NCBI RefSeq assembly: GCF_014196965.1 | Contig: NZ_JACIEQ010000002.1 | Location: 535,516 to 599,515, forward strand | DNA: 64,000 nucleotides | From: Actibacterium naphthalenivorans | GTDB taxonomy: Bacteria > Pseudomonadota > Alphaproteobacteria > Rhodobacterales > Rhodobacteraceae | Direction: 5' to 3' | Shown here: positions 8,798 to 19,201 of the stretch, in pieces | Layout: the number at the start of each line of letters is the position of its first letter | Numbering within the stretch: position 1 is the first letter of the stretch | Made by a program: the position numbers and the translations under genes | The notes under the pieces: generated by a model | Seen by the model: the letters and a program-made list of their open reading frames with translations, nothing else | Databases searched by the model: none | Told to the model about the DNA's origin: nothing

Positions 8798-9700
8798 ATG
8801 GCGCAACGCATCCTCGTGACCGGCGCGAACGGTTTTATCGGCCGGCATTGCACCCGTGCCCTCGCCGATGCCGGGTGGGAGGTGGTGGCCATCGGGCGGC
8901 AGGCCCGGCCGCAGCCCCATATCACGCGCAGCCTGCAATGCGACCTGCTGGATATCACGGCGGCCGGGGCGGCGGTGCGGGGTGCGGCGGCCAGCCATAT
9001 GCTGCATCTGGCGTGGCATGACGGGCCGCGCGATCGCTGGACATCACTATCCAATCTGGATTGGGCGACAGCCACCCTTTCGCTGACGCGCGCCTTCGCG
9101 GCGGGCGGCGGAGAGCGGCTGATCTTCGCCGGAAGCTGCGCCGAATATGACTGGCGCGCGCCGGTCCTGTCCGAGGCGACGACCCCGCTGAACCCGGCCA
9201 GCCTGTACGGCGCGGCGAAGGCCGCGACCGGCGGGCTGCTCCGGGCTGCGCAGGCGGCGCTGGGGATTTCGGTGGCCGAGGCGCGGATTTTCTTTTGCTA
9301 TGGTCCGGGCGAACCGAAGGGGCGGCTGATCAGCGATCTGCTGGAGGGGCTGGCACAGGGGGTGCCCGTGCGCTGCACCGATGGCCTGCAGCAACGCGAC
9401 TATCTGCATGCCGCCGATGTGGCCCGCGCCCTGACGCTGGTCGCGGGCGCGGGCATCGAGGGCGCAGTGAACATCGCCAGCGGCAAAGCCATCGCCGTGC
9501 GCGACCTCGTGCGGACAGCGGCCCGGCAGATGGGCCGCCCCGATCTGCCCGTTTTGGGGGCGTTGCCCCGCGCGGCGGATGATCCGGCGGTTCTGGTCGG
9601 CGATGTCGCGCGGCTGGGCGCGCTGGGGTTCAAGCCCGCCTTCGACCTTGAAACCGGCATCGCCGATACGATCGCCCGGTGGCGGCAGGATACGCCATGA
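8798..9700 (+). CDS. NAD-dependent epimerase/dehydratase family sugar-nucleotide reductase
   Basis: 300 residues of the extended SDR type. The NAD motif VTGANGFIGRH starts near residue 7. The active-site YGAAK lies near residue 135, preceded by the GSCAEYDW serine segment. Position after rfbF, rfbG and a C-methyltransferase suggests that it reduces the 4-keto group of the methylated CDP-sugar, or epimerises it. The gene is 13 nt from the methyltransferase and overlaps gtrA by 4 nt. Dehydratase activity is less likely, as RfbG already covers that step. Confidence 0.75.
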   Translation: MAQRILVTGANGFIGRHCTRALADAGWEVVAIGRQARPQPHITRSLQCDLLDITAAGAAVRGAAASHMLHLAWHDGPRDRWTSLSNLDWATATLSLTRAFAAGGGERLIFAGSCAEYDWRAPVLSEATTPLNPASLYGAAKAATGGLLRAAQAALGISVAEARIFFCYGPGEPKGRLISDLLEGLAQGVPVRCTDGLQQRDYLHAADVARALTLVAGAGIEGAVNIASGKAIAVRDLVRTAARQMGRPDLPVLGALPRAADDPAVLVGDVARLGALGFKPAFDLETGIADTIARWRQDTP

Positions 9701-10095
9701 AACGGATCGCCAGCGCCGCGCGCCATCAGACGATCCGGCGTTTCGCCCGCTTCGTGCTGGTGGGGCTGATCAACACGCTGTTCGGCTACGGGCTTTACGC
9801 CGCGCTGATCCTGATCGGAACGCCGCCGCAACCGGCGCTGTTCCTTTCCTTCTTCGTGGGGGTTTTGTGGAATTACTTCACCACCGCGCGGTTTGTCTTT
9901 CGCGTCGGCGGGTTTTCCCGGCTTCCGGCCTATGCCGCATGTTACATCGCCGTTTACCTGTTGAACGCCTATGTCCTGCATGGCGTGATCCGCGCCGGCC
10001 TTTCACCGCTGACGGCACAGGCGCTGCTGACACCGCTGGCGGCGGTTCTGACATTCGTTCTGGTCTCTTTCGTCATGCGCCCGCGTCCCGCCTGA
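9697..10095 (+). CDS. GtrA-family membrane protein (putative polyprenyl-linked sugar flippase)
   Basis: 132 residues with four predicted helices at about 20-40, 46-65, 76-97 and 105-125. The first helix segment, FARFVLVGLINTLFGYGLY, is the GtrA hallmark. GtrA proteins flip lipid-linked monosaccharides across the inner membrane for periplasmic glycosylation. The start ATG at 9697 overlaps the previous stop. It faces, tail to tail, a GT-C-like membrane protein and a GtrB-like GT2 on the minus strand, so the complete three-component set is within 3.6 kb. Confidence 0.8.
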   Translation: MKRIASAARHQTIRRFARFVLVGLINTLFGYGLYAALILIGTPPQPALFLSFFVGVLWNYFTTARFVFRVGGFSRLPAYAACYIAVYLLNAYVLHGVIRAGLSPLTAQALLTPLAAVLTFVLVSFVMRPRPA

Positions 10096-10103
10096 CGCCG
10101 CCG

Positions 10104-12239
10104 CTATTCGCTGCATTCCCGGCGCAGGGTCGTGGCGACCACCGGCGTGCGATCGGGAAACGCGCCCAGCAACGCCTCGTTCCCGGCGGCGCCACGGTCG
10201 AGCGCATAGATCGTGCGCCCCGGCCGCAGATAGGGGTCATTCCGGTACATGGCCGCTTCCGCAAGCTCTTGGCAGGGCAGGAAGACGATGGCCCCCTCCG
10301 GCCCGATCTCCGGCGCCTCGGGCATCTGATAGGCCGCGATAAGCCGCCCGAGCCCCGCCCGGGTGCTGTAACGCTCTCCCCCGCGCCAGCTGGTGGTGAC
10401 GATGCCGCCGAACAGGCAACAAATCACGATCGCCGTCACGATCCGGTGCCGCGCGACGGCGAAGCCCGCGCCCTGCAGCCGGTCGATGACCCCCGAGGCG
10501 CCCGCCACCGACAGGATGACGAAGGCGAAAAACGCACCGAACCAATAGCGCGGGCCGATATAGAAGGTCGCCGTGAACCAGTAGAAAAAATGCAGGCCGA
10601 CAACGCTGGCCGCGACAATCAGCATAAGACGGTCGGGCCGCTGCGGCCGCGCCCAGAGCAGATAGCACCAGATCAGAATCAGCGATCCGCAGGTCCAGCC
10701 GAACAGCTCGAAATTCAGAGAGCCGAGGCCGTTGGTCAGGTTGATCAGACCCTCGGCAAAGGAATGGCCATGCCACAGGTCCAGCGTGCCCCAGCCGCCC
10801 GGCGGCCCGATATCCTTGCCAAAACCGAACGCATTCGCCCCCGCGCCCCAGAGCGCGGCCAGATAAACGGTTTGCGGCGTCGCGAGCGGGTGCCCGGTGA
10901 AAACCATGTTATAGGGGAACAACAGCGCCCCGGTCGCGATACAGCCCAGGGCATAGCCGAAAACCGGCCCGTAGCGCCGCCGCTGCCCGAAGCGCCACAA
11001 CAGCCAGATCCCGCTCAGCCCCCCCAGCAGCACGCCTTCAAGGGCACGCGTCAGAAACAGCCATCCCATGAAAAGCCCCGCCGCAAAGGCCAGGGCCGTC
11101 ACGCCCGTTGCCCCGCTATCGGCCCGGTCGCGCGCGATGGCGAGCAGCAGCCAGGCGCCGAGCGTCAGCGCCAGGCACAGCGGATGGGTCATGAGAGACG
11201 CCGACATCCCGAGCAGCCAGGGCGACGCGGCCATCAGCAGCGCGGCAAGATCGGCCTGCCCGCGCCCGCCGACACGTTTCCAGAACCCGTGGCCAAGCCA
11301 GACCGACAGCCCGCCAAGCAACGGGTTGATCAACGTCGGGGCGCCAAGCAGCACCCCGATCGCAAGCACGGCCGGCCAGCCCGGCGCCGTCACCGCGTAC
11401 CAGCCGCGGCCGTCCGGCTGCAAAAGGTAGTATTCGAAGGCGGGCGCGGTGCCTGCGGGCAGTGGCGGCGCCATCACCGCCCCGCCCGCGAAGGTGTGCG
11501 CCTGAAACAGATAGGCGGTTTCATCCTCGACGATCGGGATGCCTTCGAAAGCCAGCCAGGACAGCGCCACCGCCGCCATGAACAGCACGAGGGGTGCCAC
11601 CACCGGAACGGCGTGTGAAAGACGCTCCGCCATGCGCGGGCCGGGGGCGAGCTGCGGCAGATCGGGGGACGTGACGATCGCCAACACGTTCAGCAGGCCG
11701 ATCCCCGCGAAAATACCACCCGCAACGAGATGAAGCAGATAGCCCAGATAATCGCCGCGCCACATGAACCCCATGATGGATACGGTAAAGAGCCCGCTGA
11801 GCACGAACAGTGACACGAGTCTGAACAGGCCGAATGCGCCTATCACCTTTTGCAGCCGATCGCGTCCGGCCACCATCACCACCGCCAGCAGCGACAGCAC
11901 ACCCTGCGCGGCGATCAGCGCGAACAGGCATGCCTCGGCGATACCGTCGGGGGAAAGGTGAATGAACTGATACCACCCCGGATCGGTCACCAGAAGCTGC
12001 GCCGCGCCGCCCGCGAACAGCAGCGCCGTAAGGGCCCCTGCCCGCGGCGCATCAAGCCGTGCAAACGCGAAACCCAGCGTGCAGCCCAGCAAGACGCACA
12101 GCGCGAACCAGGTGCCCTTGTCCGGCGTGCCGCCGCCGGCGACGGCGGCGCCAAAGGCAGCAAGCGCGGCAACTCCGAACAGGGCTGTAGGCAGAAGCCG
12201 GCGGTCGGCGACCCCGGCCTGCTCGCGCCCGGCGTTCAT
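10104..12239 (-). CDS. Large multi-pass membrane glycosyltransferase-like protein (GT-C fold candidate)
   Basis: 711 residues, with about 14-16 hydrophobic segments judged by eye. After the first cluster of helices the sequence IPIVEDETAYLFQAH (near residue 237) has an acidic pair in an outside loop, like the DD/DE motif of GT-C enzymes (ArnT, PMT_2). The last ~90 residues are hydrophilic and probably periplasmic. GT-C enzymes take sugar from polyprenyl phosphate and place it on surface polymers. The start ATG at 12239 overlaps the stop of the upstream GT2 gene by 4 nt, so the two are coupled. I do not recognise the acceptor. A frame extending to 12527 is only overlap with the GT2 gene. Confidence 0.65.
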   Translation of the reverse strand: MNAGREQAGVADRRLLPTALFGVAALAAFGAAVAGGGTPDKGTWFALCVLLGCTLGFAFARLDAPRAGALTALLFAGGAAQLLVTDPGWYQFIHLSPDGIAEACLFALIAAQGVLSLLAVVMVAGRDRLQKVIGAFGLFRLVSLFVLSGLFTVSIMGFMWRGDYLGYLLHLVAGGIFAGIGLLNVLAIVTSPDLPQLAPGPRMAERLSHAVPVVAPLVLFMAAVALSWLAFEGIPIVEDETAYLFQAHTFAGGAVMAPPLPAGTAPAFEYYLLQPDGRGWYAVTAPGWPAVLAIGVLLGAPTLINPLLGGLSVWLGHGFWKRVGGRGQADLAALLMAASPWLLGMSASLMTHPLCLALTLGAWLLLAIARDRADSGATGVTALAFAAGLFMGWLFLTRALEGVLLGGLSGIWLLWRFGQRRRYGPVFGYALGCIATGALLFPYNMVFTGHPLATPQTVYLAALWGAGANAFGFGKDIGPPGGWGTLDLWHGHSFAEGLINLTNGLGSLNFELFGWTCGSLILIWCYLLWARPQRPDRLMLIVAASVVGLHFFYWFTATFYIGPRYWFGAFFAFVILSVAGASGVIDRLQGAGFAVARHRIVTAIVICCLFGGIVTTSWRGGERYSTRAGLGRLIAAYQMPEAPEIGPEGAIVFLPCQELAEAAMYRNDPYLRPGRTIYALDRGAAGNEALLGAFPDRTPVVATTLRRECSE

Positions 12240-13237
12240 GCCTTTGCCCCGACGGAGCGAGGCGCGCGCCCCGCCTCGGCGCCCGCGACGTTGATCGTCT
12301 CTTTCTCGATCACCAAAGGCCCGCGGCGGACCTGGCTGTGGATCGAGGTCACGTATTCCCCCAGCATCCCGATGAAGAAAAGCTGAATGCCCGACAGAAA
12401 GAACAGCGCCACGATGATGGTCGTCGTCCCGCGTGGTGCGGCGGTATCGGACAGGAAATAGGCGATCACGGAAAACAGCGCGAACAGCACGCACAAGATC
12501 GAAATCGCGATGCCGGCGAAGGTGCACATCCGCAGCGGCGCGCGGGTGAAGGCGAAGATGCCGTTCAGCGCCTGATCGACCAGCATGAACACATTATGCT
12601 TGGAAATGCCCCGCTTGCGGGCCTTCCAGGTATAAGGGCGGATGATTTTCTTGAACCCGACCGACGCGATGATGCCGCGGATATAGGGGTAATGATCCTC
12701 ATGCTTCAGCACCGCCTCCAGCACCTTGCGGTCGATCAGCTGAAACTCTCCGACATCCGGTGAAATCTCGAAATCGGACAGGCTGTTGACGATGCGGTAG
12801 AACGCCCAGCGACACCCCCGCAGAACAAGCGATTCCTCGCGGTCGGAGCGCGCGCCGGCCACGATATCATACCCGCTTTCCCAAAGCTGGACGAATTCCG
12901 GCAAAAGCTCCGGCGGGTCCTGCAGATCGACCGGCAGCATCACTAGGATCGCATCGCCCGTGGCATGGCGCAGCCCGTTGAAAGTGGAGCGAAAGACGCC
13001 GTAGTTCCGCGAATTCACGATAACGCTGACATCGGGATCGCTGGCGGCGATCTCGCGCAATATCTCTACGGTTCTGTCCGAAGACGCATTGTCCACAAAG
13101 ATGTGCTGCCGATGGTAGCCCGGAAGCTCGCGTTCGAAAATCTCTCTCACCGCGGCATGACAGGCCGCGACGTTGTCTTCTTCGTTGAAGCAGGGGGAAA
13201 TGACCGAAATGGTTTTCACGTCAAACTCTTTGTTCAT
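12236..13237 (-). CDS. Family 2 glycosyltransferase, GtrB/DPM1-like
   Basis: 333 residues. The GT-A domain has VISPCFNEEDNV near residue 11, the DNASSD nucleotide site near residue 43, and VDLQDPPE (catalytic region) near residue 100. Two C-terminal transmembrane helices (about 235-260 and 270-295) are as in GtrB, ArnC and DPM1-like enzymes. These move a sugar from its nucleotide carrier to polyprenyl phosphate on the cytoplasmic face. The start at 13237 is chosen by domain alignment; the frame extends to a TTG at 13267 and neither has a convincing ribosome site. Coupled to the GT-C-like gene downstream, it likely feeds that enzyme. Confidence 0.82.
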   Translation of the reverse strand: MNKEFDVKTISVISPCFNEEDNVAACHAAVREIFERELPGYHRQHIFVDNASSDRTVEILREIAASDPDVSVIVNSRNYGVFRSTFNGLRHATGDAILVMLPVDLQDPPELLPEFVQLWESGYDIVAGARSDREESLVLRGCRWAFYRIVNSLSDFEISPDVGEFQLIDRKVLEAVLKHEDHYPYIRGIIASVGFKKIIRPYTWKARKRGISKHNVFMLVDQALNGIFAFTRAPLRMCTFAGIAISILCVLFALFSVIAYFLSDTAAPRGTTTIIVALFFLSGIQLFFIGMLGEYVTSIHSQVRRGPLVIEKETINVAGAEAGRAPRSVGAKA

Positions 13238-13755
13238 CCGAGGGCCGGAAACGCGGCCGGATTGCAATCAGGAGGGCCTCGCCCCGCGCGCGGGAATACC
13301 GGCCGGGCGCCGGAGCTATGATGGGAGCGTGTGTCTGGTTCCGATCAGATCGCTGGCACGGTGGCGGGAGGACTCGAGTCGCCGACAGGGCTGTTTCATT
13401 CCGAAACCGCATGGCTGGCTCTGCCCGAAACGCATACATTCCGTCACCGTCCCGTCGGCCCAGCACCGGCCCGAAAGGGGCTGTGGCCGCAATATACAGG
13501 GTTCCGCCCTGTGATCTGACAAATAGCGACAAGCCCAGAGGCTTATCTGAAGCGGTTCAAAAGCTGTTTGGCTGGCAAAATGCTGGCTATGATATAATTC
13601 AAGGAACGCAACGCCGCCCCTTTGGCAAAAAATCCCATCTTCTTGCGCACAGGTCAAGCCCGGCCGCGCCCGTCACCTGCGATATAGCCGCGCGACGGCC
13701 ATGGCACGGCAAAGCTGATTGCCAAGCTCTGTGGACCCCAAGGTCGTTCAGGTGC
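13238..13755. other. Intergenic stretch without a supported gene
   Basis: About 520 nt between the GT2 start and tRNA-Arg. Open frames here have no ribosome site, recognisable domain or consistent coding character, and one of them only reads through the antisense of the tRNA. The segment around 13560-13610 is locally AT-rich and could hold the promoter for the minus-strand glycosyltransferase pair. No clear -35/-10 pair was found. Confidence 0.5.
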
Positions 13756-13832
13756 TGGCGATCCCGGAAGGACTCGAACCCTCAACATCCTGATTAGAAG
13801 TCAGGTGCTCTATCCAGTTGAGCTACGGGACC
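13756..13832 (-). tRNA. tRNA-Arg (anticodon TCT)
   Basis: A full 77-nt cloverleaf on the minus strand with CCA encoded at 13758-13756. The acceptor stem GGTCCCG pairs with CGGGATC, with one G-T pair. The anticodon stem CTGAC/GTCAG-type arm carries the loop with TCT, reading AGA codons. The T arm has the usual GGTTCGAGTCC. The discriminator base is G. Confidence 0.95.
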
Positions 13833-13876
13833 GCATGCCACGCGTTTTGCGCGAGAGCCCCGGTAAAGGCAAGTCT

Positions 13877-14188
13877 TCAGTGCGTCCAGACCGTGCGCCG
13901 CTCGGTCGCGAAATTCTCGCCATAGCCGCGGGGGCGGATGTTGGGCTTGCGCTTTTTCGGCTCCAGCACGATCGCGTCGATGCCATGCTCCTGCGCATAG
14001 TCCAGCGCGGCCTCCTTGCTGTCGAACCGCAGCCGCACCTGCGCCTGCGTGTCGGACGAGCTGGTCCAGCCCATCAGCGGGTCCACCGAACGCGGGCTGG
14101 CCGGGGCGAACTCCAGCACCCAGTGGCGGGTCCTGGCAGTGCCGGACTGCATCGCGGTTCTCGCGGGCTGATAGATACGGGCCTGCAT
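13877..14188 (-). CDS. NDUFS4-family ETC complex I subunit
   Basis: 103 residues, the usual length for the alphaproteobacterial homologue of the mitochondrial NDUFS4 (18 kDa) accessory subunit of NADH:ubiquinone oxidoreductase. Characteristic segments are [14 protein letters not shown] near the start, [15 protein letters not shown] and the RPRGYGENF tail motif. The start at 14188 has a strong GAGGGAG ribosome site; a frame extending to 14203 is not needed. It stands alone, divergent from uvrB and away from any nuo cluster in this window, which is common for this gene. Confidence 0.9.
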   Translation of the reverse strand: MQARIYQPARTAMQSGTARTRHWVLEFAPASPRSVDPLMGWTSSSDTQAQVRLRFDSKEAALDYAQEHGIDAIVLEPKKRKPNIRPRGYGENFATERRTVWTH

Positions 14189-14275
14189 GGCGCTCTCCCT
14201 CATGCTGTGGTGCTTTTATCGGAAATCCCGGAAGCCCGCGCAAGAGGCGAAACCACCGCACGCGCCCTTGAACCG

Positions 14276-14290
14276 GAACAAAAACGGATC
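14276..14290. promoter_or_regulatory. Candidate alphaproteobacterial LexA box upstream of uvrB
   Basis: GAAC (14276-14279), seven bases, then GATC (14287-14290) match the alphaproteobacterial LexA site GAAC-N7-GAAC at 7 of 8 fixed bases. The site ends 30 nt before the uvrB start. A further GAAC lies at 14270-14273. uvrB belongs to the SOS regulon in many bacteria. The single mismatch makes this a candidate only. Confidence 0.4.
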
Positions 14291-14320
14291 AAATGTGAAG
14301 AGCCGCCAGAGGATTCGCCC

Positions 14321-16516
<2,196 letters not shown>

Positions 16517-16518
16517 GT

Positions 16519-16539
16519 CGTTTCGGGGAAACCGAAACG
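16519..16539 (+). terminator. Hairpin after uvrB
   Basis: CGTTTCGG and CCGAAACG form a perfect 8-bp stem with a 5-nt loop two bases after the uvrB stop. There is no clear T-run, so it may stabilise the 3' end or act weakly as a terminator. Confidence 0.5.
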
Positions 16540-16599
16540 CGGGCGTGAGCACCATCGCGCCAATTCCGCCGCCGCGCGCGCCGTGCTATGGTTTTTGCC

Positions 16600-16923
16600 A
16601 TGAAATGGTCAAAGCTCTCTGAACACCAGATTCGCAAGGCCCAGGCCGAAGGCCAGTTCGACAACCTCGAGGGCGCGGGCAAACCCCTGCCCCCGCCCGG
16701 CCATGGCGATTTCGCCGAAGCGGCCGGGTTTCGCATCATGGCAGAGGCCGGCGCCCTGCCGCAGGAGGTGGAACTGCGCAAGGCCCTGAAGGCCCAGGCA
16801 CAAAAGCTGGCCGCCACAACCGACCCCGCCGAACGCAAACGTGCAATGGCGGCCTTTGCCGATCTGCAACAAAAGCGCGCCATTCAGGAAGAGGCGCGGC
16901 GAAAGTTCTACAGCACCCGCTGA
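16600..16923 (+). CDS. DUF1992 (DnaJ homologue subfamily C member 28 conserved domain) protein
   Basis: 107 residues from 16600; the start could also be the ATG at 16588. The conserved core is SEHQIRKAQAEGQFDNLEGAGKPL near the N-terminus, then a helical region ending in basic, glutamine-rich helices. This is the DUF1992 domain found alone in bacteria and fused to a J domain in some eukaryotic proteins. Its biochemical role is not established. No ribosome site decides the start, and no neighbour suggests a partner. Confidence 0.8.
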   Translation: MKWSKLSEHQIRKAQAEGQFDNLEGAGKPLPPPGHGDFAEAAGFRIMAEAGALPQEVELRKALKAQAQKLAATTDPAERKRAMAAFADLQQKRAIQEEARRKFYSTR

Positions 16924-16931
16924 CGGCGCCC

Positions 16932-17252
16932 CTAGCCGAACACCCCGGCCACGTCATACATCACCGGCTCGAACCCCTTGCACAGCGCGTTGATCCGCCG
17001 GTTGCGCACCCGCATCTCCTCGGTGCGCAGCATGGCCTGAAAATCCTCGCGCTTTTCCCATTGCGAATAATTGGCGATGCGCGTCTGCGCGTCGTTCACA
17101 TGCAGGCCCGCGCCGATGAACCCCGGCTGTTTCGAGATGACCGCCTCATAGGCGTCCACCAGCTCGTCGAGAATGTCCTGGCATGTGCCGGGCGTCACCT
17201 CGAAGGTGGTGATCACCGTCTGCAGCGCCGCGCCTTTTGAAATCGTCGGCAT
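16932..17252 (-). CDS. Antibiotic biosynthesis monooxygenase (ABM) domain protein
   Basis: 106 residues forming one ferredoxin-like ABM domain. Recognisable parts are the N-terminal strand TVITTFEVTPG, the helix ILDELVDAYEAVISKQPGFIGAGLHVN, and the YSQWEKREDFQAML segment. ABM-domain proteins are small dimers acting as cofactor-free oxygenases or haem-degrading enzymes; which applies cannot be told. It ends close to the convergent DUF1992 gene and lies 27 nt after a universal-stress gene on the same strand. Confidence 0.75.
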   Translation of the reverse strand: MPTISKGAALQTVITTFEVTPGTCQDILDELVDAYEAVISKQPGFIGAGLHVNDAQTRIANYSQWEKREDFQAMLRTEEMRVRNRRINALCKGFEPVMYDVAGVFG

Positions 17253-17279
17253 CCGATCCTCCCTTGAACCCGCGATGGG

Positions 17280-17687
17280 CTAGCGTACCACATGTACCGC
17301 GCAGGTCGCATGGCGCACCACGCGGGCAGCGGTGGAGCCGAGGAAATAGTCCTGAAGCCCCGGCCGGTGAGAGGCGATGACGATGCAGTCGACGCCATGT
17401 TCCTGCGCATATTCCACGATGGTCCGGCCCGCATGGCCGGTCACGACGGCGGGCTTCACATCGATCACACCCCCCAGTTCGGCGACCAGAGCGGTCTGAA
17501 CCGCGTCGCGCGTTTTCTCTTCCTGTCCCTCGGGCAGGTATTGCGCCACGTAGGACGGAACCGCTTCGATCACGTGAAGCGCGGTGATTTTCCCGTCATC
17601 GGCCAACAGCGCGCGGGCGATCTGTAGTGCGGTTGCGGTGTTCGGGCCGTGATCCAGCGCGATGGGAACGATAATATGGTGGTACAT
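17280..17687 (-). CDS. Universal stress protein (UspA family)
   Basis: 135 residues, one Usp domain. The N-terminal strand YHHIIVPIALDHG and the C-terminal block DCIVIASHRPGLQDYFLGSTAARVVRHATCAVHVVR fit the nucleotide-binding Usp fold. The glycine spacing is that of ATP-binding members. The start at 17687 has AGGAGG in good position; the frame continues to 18047 only because it overlaps the next gene's antisense region. Usp proteins are induced by growth arrest and stress. Confidence 0.9.
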   Translation of the reverse strand: MYHHIIVPIALDHGPNTATALQIARALLADDGKITALHVIEAVPSYVAQYLPEGQEEKTRDAVQTALVAELGGVIDVKPAVVTGHAGRTIVEYAQEHGVDCIVIASHRPGLQDYFLGSTAARVVRHATCAVHVVR

Positions 17688-17773
17688 CGGGTGCAGCCTC
17701 CTGTTGTGCTCCGGCCAGACTGGCACGACAACGGGCGCGCCACCTTGACGCAGGTCAGGTTGCCGAAACCGGC

Positions 17774-18403
17774 TCAGACCGCGGCGAGCACCTCTTGCGC
17801 CAGCGCTTCGACCTCGGCCGCGGCGCTGCTTTTGCGCCCGGCCTCCAGCACGCCCAGGCCAAGGCCCAGGGTTTCGGCGAAGGTCACGCGGTTGCCCAGA
17901 ACCGCCTCGGCCAGGCCCGCGTCCAGCTCGGCGGCCTTGCCCGCGACTTCGGCGTTCAGCTTGGTGCCGGCGCGGGTGCGGTTGAGGATCAGCATCGTCG
18001 GGCGCCCTTCCCGGCGGGCCAGATCCAGCACCCCTTCGGTCGCCCACAGATCGACCTGCGACATGGCCACCGGCACCAGCACCAGTTGCGCGCCGCGCAG
18101 CGCCGGGCGCAGATCACTGTCGGCCTTGGGCGGCGTGTCCACCAGCACGATGTCGTGGTCTCCCGCCAGCTTGCCGGTCTCATACCCCACCCCCCAGGCC
18201 GAGGCGGTGGACAGCGCCATGCCGGGATCACCCAGCCGTTCGGCGCGGGCCATGAACCAGCGGCCGAGGCTGCCCTGCGGATCGGTGTCCAGAAGCGCGA
18301 CGCGCAGACCCTGGCGGGTGAAGGCCACGGCCAGATTGGCCGCCAGCGTGGTTTTTCCGCTTCCGCCCTTTTGTTGCGCGATCGTGATAATCCGGCCTGT
18401 CAT
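17774..18403 (-). CDS. ParA-family ATPase (orphan)
   Basis: 209 residues. The deviant Walker A motif KGGSGKTT is at 12-19 with the signature lysine; LLDTDPQGSLGRW is the Walker A' motif, and DIVLVDTPP is the Walker B region. Such short ParA proteins position plasmids, chromosomes or protein clusters on the nucleoid or membrane. No ParB or parS-like gene is near, so this is an orphan. The start at 18403 has GAAGGA upstream. A TTAA-N7-TTAAC box lies in the divergent region 100 nt upstream, which might place it under the cell-cycle regulator CtrA. Confidence 0.85.
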   Translation of the reverse strand: MTGRIITIAQQKGGSGKTTLAANLAVAFTRQGLRVALLDTDPQGSLGRWFMARAERLGDPGMALSTASAWGVGYETGKLAGDHDIVLVDTPPKADSDLRPALRGAQLVLVPVAMSQVDLWATEGVLDLARREGRPTMLILNRTRAGTKLNAEVAGKAAELDAGLAEAVLGNRVTFAETLGLGLGVLEAGRKSSAAAEVEALAQEVLAAV

Positions 18404-18501
18404 GGCATGTCCTTCGATGCTGCAGCGCAGAATGTCAGGGTCCGGCCAGATTCGCACCCCTTAATGACGCAGCATGCCCGGTTAGCGCCCGGAAAGGCGG
18501 A

Positions 18502-18516
18502 TTAACCCTACGTTAA
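18502..18516. promoter_or_regulatory. CtrA box (TTAA-N7-TTAA)
   Basis: TTAA at 18502-18505 and TTAA followed by C at 18513-18517 are separated by exactly seven bases. This is a full match to the alphaproteobacterial CtrA consensus TTAA-N7-TTAAC. It lies 36 nt before the exported-protein gene at 18553 and about 100 nt upstream of the divergent ParA-like gene. Full TTAA pairs with this spacing are rare in GC-rich DNA. Confidence 0.6.
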
Positions 18517-18552
18517 CCAACCGCGCCCCAGACTGGTACGCGGGAGATCGTC

Positions 18553-19197
18553 ATGCGCGCAATACTGCCCCTTCTGGCCCTGCTCATGTGGGCAACGGAC
18601 ATCCCCGCCGGGGCATGGCTGCGCGACGAGGGGGAGGTGTTCCTGTCTTTCTCGCAGACCGCCGCGATTGACGGGGATGGCGATTATGCCTCGGTCCTGC
18701 TGGAATACGGGCTGCGGCCGGCGCTGACCCTCGGCCTCGACGCCGGCCAGAACGAAGAGGCGGACCGGCAGGGCGTGCTGTTCCTGCGCCACCGGCTCGA
18801 CCGGGCCGAGGGGCCGAACCGTCTGGCGGCCGAACTGGGGCTTGGCACGTCGGAGGGCGCGCTCACCTTTCGCCCCGGCCTGTCCTGGGGGCGCGGCGTG
18901 GCAACGCGCTGGGGCCAGGGCTGGGTCTCGGTCGATACGCTGGCGGAACTGCGCGAAAGCAGCACGACCCCGGTTCTGAAAGCCGATACGACGTTCGGGC
19001 TGCGCACCGCCCGGGATGCGCTGCTGATCGTGCAACTGCAGGCCGGCGATTACCCCGATGCCACGCCCTATCTGCGGGTGGTGCCGTCTTACGTTCACCG
19101 GATGAACAGCCGGGCGTTCGTGGAACTCGGGCTCAGCGCCGGCGCCGTGGGGCACGATCCGCTGGCCATCAAACTGGGCACCTGGCTGGCGTTCTAG
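18553..19197 (+). CDS. Exported protein of unknown function, probable outer-membrane beta strands
   Basis: 214 residues. A signal peptide runs to about residue 20 (hydrophobic ILPLLALLMWATDIPAGA, cut before W). The remainder alternates polar and hydrophobic residues with many glycines (SVLLEYGLRPALTLGLDAG, FVELGLSAGAVG), and the chain ends in phenylalanine, as many outer-membrane barrels do. I do not recognise a named family. It sits directly behind a CtrA box, suggesting cell-cycle or motility-linked expression. It converges on the rhodanese-like gene, with 4 nt between them. Confidence 0.65.
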   Translation: MRAILPLLALLMWATDIPAGAWLRDEGEVFLSFSQTAAIDGDGDYASVLLEYGLRPALTLGLDAGQNEEADRQGVLFLRHRLDRAEGPNRLAAELGLGTSEGALTFRPGLSWGRGVATRWGQGWVSVDTLAELRESSTTPVLKADTTFGLRTARDALLIVQLQAGDYPDATPYLRVVPSYVHRMNSRAFVELGLSAGAVGHDPLAIKLGTWLAF

Positions 19198-19201
19198 CCG
19201 G

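Noticed and set aside
9579..11618. 679-codon plus-strand frame
   Set aside because: It runs antisense to the GT-C-like membrane protein and partly through gtrA; the product is Arg/Pro/Gln-rich with no domain, as expected for a shadow in GC-rich DNA.
13318..13797. 159-codon plus-strand frame between the GT2 gene and tRNA-Arg
   Set aside because: Its end is translated from the antisense of the tRNA, it has no ribosome site, and the protein is basic and low in structure; it looks like a chance frame.
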